Positions 1 to 6,147 of a stretch of 10,298 nt of DNA are shown here, one piece after another (the first letter of the stretch is position 1; every line of letters begins with the position of its first letter). The position numbers and the translations under genes were made by a program. The notes beneath the pieces are model-generated. The model was not told the DNA's origin. It made no database searches and worked only from the letters and a program-made list of their open reading frames with translations. The stretch is from Bacteroidales bacterium (GTDB lineage: Bacteria; Bacteroidota; Bacteroidia; Bacteroidales; UBA932). The DNA is taken from assembly GCA_018433265.1 (NCBI GenBank), contig JAHDRO010000235.1, positions 1 to 10,298 on the forward strand, read 5' to 3'.

Positions 1-299
1 CAGTTGAAAAGAACATTGTTTTAGCGCTCAAACAGGTATATGATCCTGAGATACCCGTCAACGTTTATGACCTTGGATTGATTTATGATTTAAAAGTCGA
101 TGACAGTGGCAAGGTTTTTATAAAGATGACGCTTACTGCGCCCAATTGTCCTATAATGGATGATCTTCTGCAAGACATTCATGATGCTGTGATGGATGTC
201 CCTTCTGTTACTGATGTCGTTATTGAATTGGTTTTTGATCCGCCTTGGGACAAAAGCAGAATGAGTCAGGAAGCTCAACTCGAATTGGGGTTTCTTTAA
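1..299 (+). CDS. MIP18/DUF59-family Fe-S cluster assembly protein, 5' end cut by window edge
   Basis: The reading frame is open from base 3 to the TGA/TAA-type stop ending at 299, giving 98 visible residues; the family is usually a little over 100, so only a few N-terminal residues are missing. The opening stretch YDPEIPVNVYDLGLIYDL is the family signature, and TAPNCP carries the conserved reactive cysteine (codon 147-149). The tail (DPPWD, then MSQEAQLELGFL) matches the SUF-associated (YitW-like) branch, which helps deliver or assemble iron-sulfur clusters in the cytoplasm. The TTG at 78 is not a plausible start because it falls inside the signature motif. folK begins two bases after the stop, so the two are probably co-transcribed. 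The neighbouring suf genes, if present, lie upstream of the window. Family assignment is confident; the exact client proteins are unknown. Confidence 0.9.
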   Translation, partial: VEKNIVLALKQVYDPEIPVNVYDLGLIYDLKVDDSGKVFIKMTLTAPNCPIMDDLLQDIHDAVMDVPSVTDVVIELVFDPPWDKSRMSQEAQLELGFL

Positions 300-301
300 A
301 A

Positions 302-802
302 ATGGAAAAAGTAATACTGTCACTTGGCAGCAATAAAGGAGACAGATTGAAATACTTAAGGAGTGCAATTGATAGTATTGGTAATTGTGCTTATAAAACT
401 CTTAAAATTTCTCGGATTTATGAGAGTGAACCTTGGGGGTTTAATTCAACGGTTTGGTTTCTTAATGTTGCAATGCTGCTTGAAACGGAATTGTCGCCAA
501 TCGAGTTGCTGGATGAATTAAATATTATCGAAAAAGAACTCGGGAGAGAGAGAAAGAGTAATATTTCTGATTATGAGTCCCGTGTTATAGATATTGATAT
601 AATTTTTTTTGGTGACAGAGTACTTGATGAAGAGAGGCTTATAATTCCTCATCCTTATGCTCATTTAAGAAAATTTGTCCTTTTGCCAATTCTTGATATT
701 TTTCCGGATTATATCCATCCTGTCTTAAATAAAACGATAAGAGAACTTTTTGAGAGTTGCCCTGATAAGTCTGATTTGAGATTGTTTTGTCATAAAATTT
801 AA
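302..802 (+). CDS. folK: 2-amino-4-hydroxy-6-hydroxymethyldihydropteridine diphosphokinase (HPPK)
   Basis: This 166-residue protein has the normal length of a stand-alone HPPK, the cytoplasmic enzyme that moves pyrophosphate from ATP to 6-hydroxymethyl-7,8-dihydropterin in folate synthesis. Visible hallmarks are LGSNKGD (residues 8-14), the substrate-loop FLN (53-55), GRER (81-84), the magnesium-binding RVIDIDIIFFGD (94-105, with Asp97 and Asp99 matching the two metal-binding aspartates of the family) and PHP followed by HLRKFVLLP (116-129). The ATG at 302 is chosen because LGSNKGD then falls at the usual position near the N terminus; an in-frame start at 245 would add 19 unrelated residues and overlap the preceding gene. 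There is no clear ribosome-binding site, as is usual in Bacteroidota. No second domain is fused to it. Confidence 0.95.
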   Translation: MEKVILSLGSNKGDRLKYLRSAIDSIGNCAYKTLKISRIYESEPWGFNSTVWFLNVAMLLETELSPIELLDELNIIEKELGRERKSNISDYESRVIDIDIIFFGDRVLDEERLIIPHPYAHLRKFVLLPILDIFPDYIHPVLNKTIRELFESCPDKSDLRLFCHKI

Positions 803-876
803 CCTTTATAGAACCAATATCGAATTTTTTTGTTTTATGTATTAAAATAATCAAGAGACCGATAAAATTTTGAAAA

Positions 877-1506
877 ATGAATGTAATAGAAGGATTACAA
901 TGGCGCTATGCAACAAAGCGCTTTGATACAGATAAAAAGCTTAATAAAGATCAAATTGAGTATTTGAAACAAGCAGTGAGTTTGATACCCTCTTCATATG
1001 GATTGCAACCATATAAAGTGTTGATTGTAGAAAATCCTGAAATTAGAAAAAAACTTAGTGAAGCAGCTTTTGGACAACCTGCAATTACTGAAGCCTCTCA
1101 TCTCTTTATTTTTGCAAACTTCACAGAATATGGGCCCGACAAAGTTGAATCATTTTTGAGACTAAGTGCTGAAATTAATAATTATCCTGAGGGCAGTTCT
1201 GATACGTATAGAGATATGCTTAACGGCATGATAGGGGCGATGACTCCAGAGCAACTTTCAAACTGGACAGCAAAACAGGCTTATATAGCGCTGGGAGCAC
1301 TTATTTGTGCTGCCTCAGAACAGCATATTGACATTTGTCCTATGGAGGGTTTTGACAAATCTCAATTTGATGATATTTTGGGACTTAGACAAAAAGGTCT
1401 TACTGCAGCATGTATAGGAGCAGTGGGGTATAGATCACCTCAAGATAAGCATCAATTTCTAAAAAAGGTTAGAAAGCCTTTAGATCAGCTATTTGAGGCT
1501 ATTTGA
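877..1506 (+). CDS. Nitroreductase-family NAD(P)H-dependent flavin oxidoreductase
   Basis: A complete 209-residue protein of the FMN-dependent nitroreductase fold (NfsB/YdgI-like). FMN-binding motifs are visible: RYATKRFD (10-17), the phosphate-contacting PSSYGLQP (38-45), PMEGFD (155-160) and GAVGYR (181-186) followed by a basic KKVRKP segment (196-201). Such enzymes form cytoplasmic homodimers and reduce quinones, nitro compounds or other acceptors with NAD(P)H; the natural substrate cannot be told from sequence. It lies 74 bp after folK, so co-transcription is possible but not shown, and I see no convincing promoter in the gap. Its last six codons, stop included, overlap the end of the convergent dsbD gene by 18 bp, within a 10-bp tandem duplication. 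Confidence 0.9.
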   Translation: MNVIEGLQWRYATKRFDTDKKLNKDQIEYLKQAVSLIPSSYGLQPYKVLIVENPEIRKKLSEAAFGQPAITEASHLFIFANFTEYGPDKVESFLRLSAEINNYPEGSSDTYRDMLNGMIGAMTPEQLSNWTAKQAYIALGALICAASEQHIDICPMEGFDKSQFDDILGLRQKGLTAACIGAVGYRSPQDKHQFLKKVRKPLDQLFEAI

Positions 1507-1507
1507 C
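1488..1507. repeat. 10-bp imperfect tandem duplication at the convergent gene overlap
   Basis: GCTATTTGAG (1488-1497) is followed directly by GCTATTTGAC (1498-1507), differing only at the last base. The pair covers the last codons of the nitroreductase (+) and of dsbD (-). The second copy holds the TGA stop of the nitroreductase and the first copy holds the TAG stop of dsbD, so both gene ends are set by this small duplication. Slippage is the likely origin, but this is inference. Confidence 0.75.
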
Positions 1508-3456
1508 CGATATTTTTCAACCCCATTTTTGAGAAAACTAAGGAATTCCTCTTTAGAGCATTCGCCTATAGGCTGAACCAGAGGAATTTCATTTTGATCT
1601 ACAATTACGTAATAAGGTTGTGATGCAACTCCAAAATGTGATACCTGATAGTCTCTTATTTTTCTGCCAAGTGTATTTTTAACTTTTCCATCAATTTTTG
1701 ATACGATTTGCTCTTCTTTAGGAAGTTCAGTTTTATTGTCAACGTACAGAGTGGCAAGAACAAGGTCCTCTCTGAGAATTTTCTGGACTTCCGGATCACT
1801 CCACACAGTTGCTTCCATGAGTTTGCAACCACTGCATGTGGTTGACTTGAATGCAAACAATACCGGTTTTTTTAAACTTTTAGAGCATTCTATAGCCTGA
1901 GATATGTCATAATAGGCTGTTAATCCATATGGCGCTGGATGTTCAGGATCTGAGTATTTTACAGGTTCACACGGGCCACTATTGTCAATATTAACAGCGG
2001 GTTCTTTTGTAAAAGTCTGAGAGGATTCGTTTCGAGCAGTAGAGGCATACATTGTGAATGTATTTGCACTTGGTGCAGGTAATAAAGCTGAAAGATAAGT
2101 CAGCGGAGCTCCAAAAAGTCCGGGAATCAAGAAAATTGCAAAAGTGAAGGATATAATTGCAGAAATCATTCTTCCAGCACCTACATGTGTAACTTCTGAA
2201 TCATGTGGAGTTCTTATCTTGCCGAGCAGATAAAATCCCAAAAGAGCAGCTATAACAATCCATACAGATATTACCAGTGGCCTTGAAATTATTCCCCATC
2301 CAAACCAGGCATCGACAGCTGAAAGGTATTTCATGCTAAATGCAAGCAAAATGAAAGCAAATACAACTTTAACCATATTCAACCAGCCACCGGATTTAGG
2401 CATCTTTTTCATTAAAGCCGGGAAAAAGGAGAATACTACAAATGGCAGGGAAAAGGCAAGTCCAAACACAAACATTCCGAGTATTGGCTTAAGGGTTACC
2501 CCACCTGAAACGGCAGCTGCAAGTATAGATCCCACAAATGGTCCTGTGCACGAAAAAGAGACTATAACCATAGCCAGAGCCACAAAAAACGAGGCAATAA
2601 TTCCGCCTTTATCAGCCTTTGCATCAGCTTTATTAGCAAGACCGCCAGGTAAGGTGATTTCAAATGCTCCTAAAAATGAGATTGCAAAAATTATAAAAAG
2701 AAGGGCAAAAAGTGCATTGGGAATCCAGTGAGTTCCAAGAATGTCTGTTGTATCAGTGCTTTGAAATGCTGCCACAATAAGACCTACAAGTGTATATATA
2801 AGTGTGACGGAAAGTCCAAATGTCATGCCTTTAATTATACCGTTTTTTCTGTTACCTGAACCGCTGATAAAAAAACCTACAGTCATAGGAATCATTGGGA
2901 ATACGCATGGAGTAAAAACTCCCCCGAGTCCTGCCGCAAATGCAATTAAAAGAAACATCCAGATGCTTTCATTATTGTTTTTAATAGAGGGCTCCGGAGA
3001 TGGTTCTACCCCTTTTATCTCAAATTTCACATCGGTTTCGTCTATCAGACACTCCTTGCCATTACAGGTTTGCCATGACAGGAGTCCATTTATCACAATT
3101 GTTGAATCTGTAAGCTTTCTGATGGTCTGAATAAATGTTGCAGTATCATGAAAGACTTTGACATCCATCTTGAATGCCTTGTCATACTTCATTTGGCCTT
3201 CTTCAATATCTCTCATTGTGCCTACAATTTCAAATCCTTTTACCTCATTAATTTCAAATTTTGTAGGCATAGGACCTTCGGGAACCGGGGTACTGCTATA
3301 GATATACCATGGTGGTGCAACTTCTGCTTTAAAGATTAAATCAACAGTCCCATCTTTATTGTCTTTATGTGTAAATGTCCAAGTTGCAGTAGAAGTTTGA
3401 GCACCAATTAGGTTGATAGAAAGAATGGCAAATAATAAAAGAATAAGTCTTTTCAT
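1489..3456 (-). CDS. dsbD: Thiol:disulfide interchange protein DsbD, three-domain form with C-terminal thioredoxin domain
   Basis: This 655-residue protein passes reducing power from cytoplasmic thioredoxin across the inner membrane to periplasmic partners. All three classic modules are present. A signal peptide (about 1-19, ending LIGAQ) precedes a periplasmic alpha domain with the cysteine pair C131/C136 in QTCNGKEC. The membrane-embedded beta domain (about 164-455, roughly eight or nine hydrophobic segments) has the redox pair C184 (FTPCVFPMIP) and C303 (SFSCTGPF). A C-terminal thioredoxin-like gamma domain (about 510-650) has CSGC at 541-544 and the cis-proline loop SQPYY (P614). All six redox cysteines are therefore intact. 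The gene stands alone on the minus strand, diverging from glyQS. Its last 18 bp overlap the nitroreductase tail to tail. Partners could include cytochrome c maturation or oxidative-damage repair proteins, none of which is in the window. Confidence 0.95.
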   Translation of the reverse strand: MKRLILLLFAILSINLIGAQTSTATWTFTHKDNKDGTVDLIFKAEVAPPWYIYSSTPVPEGPMPTKFEINEVKGFEIVGTMRDIEEGQMKYDKAFKMDVKVFHDTATFIQTIRKLTDSTIVINGLLSWQTCNGKECLIDETDVKFEIKGVEPSPEPSIKNNNESIWMFLLIAFAAGLGGVFTPCVFPMIPMTVGFFISGSGNRKNGIIKGMTFGLSVTLIYTLVGLIVAAFQSTDTTDILGTHWIPNALFALLFIIFAISFLGAFEITLPGGLANKADAKADKGGIIASFFVALAMVIVSFSCTGPFVGSILAAAVSGGVTLKPILGMFVFGLAFSLPFVVFSFFPALMKKMPKSGGWLNMVKVVFAFILLAFSMKYLSAVDAWFGWGIISRPLVISVWIVIAALLGFYLLGKIRTPHDSEVTHVGAGRMISAIISFTFAIFLIPGLFGAPLTYLSALLPAPSANTFTMYASTARNESSQTFTKEPAVNIDNSGPCEPVKYSDPEHPAPYGLTAYYDISQAIECSKSLKKPVLFAFKSTTCSGCKLMEATVWSDPEVQKILREDLVLATLYVDNKTELPKEEQIVSKIDGKVKNTLGRKIRDYQVSHFGVASQPYYVIVDQNEIPLVQPIGECSKEEFLSFLKNGVEKYRSNSLK

Positions 3457-3481
3457 GAGATGTAAAATTTCGTAAGAGCTT

Positions 3482-3489
3482 CAAAATTA
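3482..3489 (-). promoter_or_regulatory. Candidate -7 promoter element for dsbD
   Basis: On the minus strand this site reads TAATTTTG, an exact match to the Bacteroidota sigma-ABfr -7 consensus TAnnTTTG. It would place transcription start roughly 15-20 bases before the dsbD ATG. No TTTG-type -33 box is seen at the expected distance, so the call rests on the -7 element and its position in a divergent intergenic region. Confidence 0.35.
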
Positions 3490-3510
3490 TCAAAAATCCT
3501 AAAATTGCAC

Positions 3511-3518
3511 TAATTTTG
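3511..3518 (+). promoter_or_regulatory. Candidate -7 promoter element for glyQS
   Basis: TAATTTTG followed by T matches the Bacteroidota -7 consensus TAnnTTTG. It lies 28 bases before the glyQS ATG, giving a leader of about 20 bases. A clear -33 TTTG box is missing. It is the exact inverted copy of the candidate -7 element of dsbD 21 bp away, so the two promoters face away from each other inside 90 bp. Confidence 0.45.
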
Positions 3519-3546
3519 TAAATTACAAAGTTGACAAATTAACAAG

Positions 3547-5085
3547 ATGACACAGGAGGATTTATTTAAGAGCCTTATAGCTCATGCCAAAGAGTATGGA
3601 TTTATTTTTCAATCAAGTGAAATTTATGATGGATTGAGTGCTGTATATGATTATGGTCCACTTGGCGTTGAACTTAAGAATAATATTAAAAATTATTGGT
3701 GGAGCGCAATGGTCCGCCTCAACGAAAACATAGTTGGGATAGATTCGGCAATCTTTATGCATCCAAAAATCTGGGAAGCGTCAGGACACGTTGGAGCCTT
3801 TAATGATCCATTAATCGATAATAAAGATTCTAAAAAAAGATATCGTGCTGACAATCTTTTGGAAGATTATATTGACAAGATTGAGGAGAAAATAGAGAAG
3901 GAAGTTGAGAAGGGAAGAAAGAAGTTTGGGGAGTCGTTTGATGAATCAAAATTTGTATCAACCAATCCTAATATAGTAAGACATAAGGCTAAGATTGATG
4001 AAGTAGCAAAAAGGATGAATGATGCTCTTAAGTCTAATGATTTGATTGCTCTCAAGCAGTTGATACTTGATTGTGAAATTGTCTGCCCTATTTCAGGAAC
4101 AAGAAACTGGACAGATGTACGTCAGTTTAATCTAATGTTTTCAACTCAACTAGGGAATACTAACGATGATACTAATATTATATATCTCAGGCCTGAAACA
4201 GCCCAGGGTATTTTTGTGAATTTTCTCAACGTTCAAAAGACTTCGAGGCTAAAAATACCATTTGGTATTGCTCAAATTGGTAAAGCGTTCAGAAACGAGA
4301 TTGTGGCAAGGCAGTTTATTTTCAGGATGAGAGAGTTTGAACAGATGGAAATGCAGTTTTTTGTTCGTCCCGGAGAGGAGTTGGAGTGGTTTAAATTTTG
4401 GAAGGATAAGCGTCTTAAATGGCATAAGGCTATTGGCCTTGGAAATGATAAATATCGTTTTCATGATCACGAAAAACTGGCTCATTACGCAAATGCGGCC
4501 ACAGACATTGAATTTAACTTCCCTTTTGGTTTTAAGGAACTTGAAGGTATCCATTCACGGACAGACTTTGATTTGTGTCAACACCAGAAATATTCGGGGA
4601 AAAAGATACAGTACTTTGATTCTGAGACAGGAGAAAGCTATGTCCCGTATGTTATTGAAACATCAATCGGCCTTGATCGAACATTTCTTGCCATTTATTC
4701 TTCATGTTATTGTGAAGAAAAACTTGCTGATGGAGAAGAGAGAGTCGTTTTGAGATTTCCGGCCTTCATTGCACCTGTCAAGCTTGCAGTTTTGCCCTTG
4801 ATTAAAAAAGATGGGTTGCCTGAAATGGCAAGGGATATTATGAACGATCTAAAGTTTGATTTCAGTTGTCAATACGACGAAAAAGACAGTATAGGCAGGC
4901 GTTACCGCCGTCAAGACGCAATCGGCACGCCATATTGTATTACAGTTGACCATCAAAGTCTGGAAGATAATACAGTGACTCTCAGGTATAGAGATTCAAT
5001 GGAACAGGAGCGATTTGAAATTTCTCAGCTGAGAAATATTATTACTGACAAGGTCAGTCTTAGAAAAGTGTTGGAAACAATTTAA
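3547..5085 (+). CDS. glyQS: Glycine--tRNA ligase, single-chain (alpha2) class II type
   Basis: A complete 512-residue cytoplasmic enzyme that charges tRNA-Gly. It belongs to the homodimeric type found in Bacteroidota, archaea and eukaryotes, not the alpha2beta2 type of E. coli. Class II motifs are clear: motif 1 around DYGPLGVELKNN (35-46), motif 2 with FRNE (248-251) and RMREFEQMEMQFF (260-272), and motif 3 ETSIGLDRTF (371-380). YLRPETAQGIFVNF (213-226) is the glycine/ATP pocket signature. An anticodon-binding HGTP domain starts at APVKLAVLP (409-417) and runs to about 500. A lysine/glutamate-rich helical insertion lies at 107-130. The region that is a zinc knuckle in some homologues has only one cysteine here (C180, CPISGTRNWTD). 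The ATG at 3547 places the YGFIFQSSEIYDGL signature at the usual N-terminal position. The DHOD-like gene follows after 12 bp. Confidence 0.95.
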   Translation: MTQEDLFKSLIAHAKEYGFIFQSSEIYDGLSAVYDYGPLGVELKNNIKNYWWSAMVRLNENIVGIDSAIFMHPKIWEASGHVGAFNDPLIDNKDSKKRYRADNLLEDYIDKIEEKIEKEVEKGRKKFGESFDESKFVSTNPNIVRHKAKIDEVAKRMNDALKSNDLIALKQLILDCEIVCPISGTRNWTDVRQFNLMFSTQLGNTNDDTNIIYLRPETAQGIFVNFLNVQKTSRLKIPFGIAQIGKAFRNEIVARQFIFRMREFEQMEMQFFVRPGEELEWFKFWKDKRLKWHKAIGLGNDKYRFHDHEKLAHYANAATDIEFNFPFGFKELEGIHSRTDFDLCQHQKYSGKKIQYFDSETGESYVPYVIETSIGLDRTFLAIYSSCYCEEKLADGEERVVLRFPAFIAPVKLAVLPLIKKDGLPEMARDIMNDLKFDFSCQYDEKDSIGRRYRRQDAIGTPYCITVDHQSLEDNTVTLRYRDSMEQERFEISQLRNIITDKVSLRKVLETI

Positions 5086-5097
5086 AATCTGAAAATT

Positions 5098-6078
5098 ATG
5101 GAGAATATTTCAGTAAATTATATGGGGATGTCGCTTAAGTCACCTGTTATTGCGGCAAGTTCAGGTTTGACTACCCAGTTAGATAAAATTGAATCTTTTG
5201 AGAAGGCGGGAGTAGGAGCAATTGTAGTTAAATCTCTTTTTGAAGAGCAAATTGTCAACGAAGCAGACTTTCTTAAATCAAGAAGCAGTGATTATCCTGA
5301 GTCTGCAGATTATTTGCATCATTACATACGTCAATATTCAATTGAGAAATATTTAAATCTTCTTAAAGAAATCAAGTCCAAAATTTCTGTCCCGGTTATT
5401 GCAAGTATCAATTGTTATTCAAAAGGGGAGTGGGTGTCCTATGCAAAGGAGATTGAGCAAACAGGCGTTGATGGGATTGAGCTTAATATCTATTCTTTAC
5501 CCTTGAATGTTCATAAAACATCTACAGAGATTGAAAAGGACTATCTTGAGGTTGTAGGAAATGTCACAAGGATGATTAAGATCCCTGTTGCCGTGAAAAT
5601 TGCAGGATATGTAACGAATCTTCCCGGTTTTGTCTATAATCTTAATGCGTATGGTGCCAAGGGAGTAGTGATGTTCAACAGGTTTTATTCTCCAGACATA
5701 GATATTAACAAACTTAAAATTATTCCGGCTGAAGCTTTTTCAAATGAGTCAGAGTCTTTACGTGAATTAAGATGGATGGGGATTGTATCTGCACTTGTTC
5801 CTGGGATAGATCTTGCCGCAAGTACAGGTATTCATACAGGTGAAACAGCAATTAAACAGATTCTTGCCGGGGCTTCAGCTGTGCAGATGTGTACAGCTCT
5901 TTACAAAAGGGGTGCAGATGCTATTTCAGAGGCAAATCAGGAAATTCTTATTTTTATGAATAGGCATGGATTTAACAGTATCAGAGATTTTAAAGGGGCG
6001 TTGAATTACTCAAATATTGAGGATCCAAGGAAGTTCGAAAGGGTTCAGTTTATGAAAAATTTTGGCGGGAAGGTTTGA
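5098..6078 (+). CDS. Dihydroorotate dehydrogenase-like FMN protein, probably not a true PyrD
   Basis: A complete 326-residue TIM-barrel flavoprotein of the DHOD-like group. Family features include SPVIAASSGLT (15-25), VVKS with Lys45, ASINCYS (102-108), the ELNIYSLPLN segment (128-137), VAVKI with Lys167, VMFNRFY (191-197) and the C-terminal FMN-phosphate loop STGIHTGETAIKQILAGAS (242-260) followed by AVQMCTAL. In class 1 dihydroorotate dehydrogenases the segment after ELNI reads SCPN, with Cys as catalytic base; here it is YSLPLN, with Ser133 at the nearest equivalent position and no cysteine. FMN binding is therefore likely but dihydroorotate oxidation is doubtful. DHOD-like proteins of this kind are known as a separate, functionally unassigned group. 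It is probably co-transcribed with glyQS, and a strong terminator follows. Confidence 0.85.
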   Translation: MENISVNYMGMSLKSPVIAASSGLTTQLDKIESFEKAGVGAIVVKSLFEEQIVNEADFLKSRSSDYPESADYLHHYIRQYSIEKYLNLLKEIKSKISVPVIASINCYSKGEWVSYAKEIEQTGVDGIELNIYSLPLNVHKTSTEIEKDYLEVVGNVTRMIKIPVAVKIAGYVTNLPGFVYNLNAYGAKGVVMFNRFYSPDIDINKLKIIPAEAFSNESESLRELRWMGIVSALVPGIDLAASTGIHTGETAIKQILAGASAVQMCTALYKRGADAISEANQEILIFMNRHGFNSIRDFKGALNYSNIEDPRKFERVQFMKNFGGKV

Positions 6079-6092
6079 TTTCAAGTTTGATA

Positions 6093-6133
6093 AAATTAAA
6101 GAAGCTGACTGTATAAGTCAGCCTCTTTAATTT
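6093..6133. terminator. Bidirectional intrinsic terminator between converging operons
   Basis: Arms 6093-6110 and 6116-6133 pair over 18 positions around a five-base loop (GTATA). The only mismatch on the + strand is A6103 against C6123, which becomes a G-T wobble on the - strand transcript. The stem core is GCTGACT/AGTCAGC, flanked by A-rich and T-rich arms, so each strand ends the hairpin in a T-rich tract (CTCTTTAATTT on +, TTCTTTAATTTTA on -). It lies 15 bp past the DHOD-like stop and 15 bp past the stop of the barrel gene, which fits termination of both operons. Confidence 0.85.
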
Positions 6134-6147
6134 AACATACATTTGTA

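Noticed and set aside
245..301. Upstream in-frame start for folK
   Set aside because: It would add 19 unrelated residues before the conserved N terminus and overlap the preceding gene; the ATG at 302 fits the family.
90..368. 92-codon minus-strand frame across the Fe-S gene and folK junction
   Set aside because: It is antisense to two conserved genes and has no family features or promoter.
603..610. Run of eight T in folK, a possible slippage frameshift
   Set aside because: The run encodes the conserved IIFFG after the metal-binding aspartates and the frame continues through the PHP motif to a normal C terminus.
1475..1500. Possible hairpin AGCCT...AGGCT as terminator between nitroreductase and dsbD
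   Set aside because: The stem is five bases with a 16-base loop inside coding sequence and no T tract; too weak to call.
2333..2731. Open frame of 132 codons on the + strand, antisense to dsbD
   Set aside because: It lies wholly inside the dsbD membrane domain, resembles no family and has the Lys/Thr/Pro-rich composition of a shadow of hydrophobic codons. The same applies to 2804-3130 and 3148-3339.
3531..3536. TTGACA resembling a sigma-70 -35 box
   Set aside because: It is only 11 bases before the glyQS ATG, leaving no room for a -10 and start site, and Bacteroidota primary promoters use a different consensus.
4249..4753. Open frames in other phases within glyQS (4249-4554 on -, 4337-4753 on +)
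   Set aside because: They overlap the conserved motif 2 to motif 3 region of glyQS, which fully explains the sequence; the peptides show no recognisable domain.
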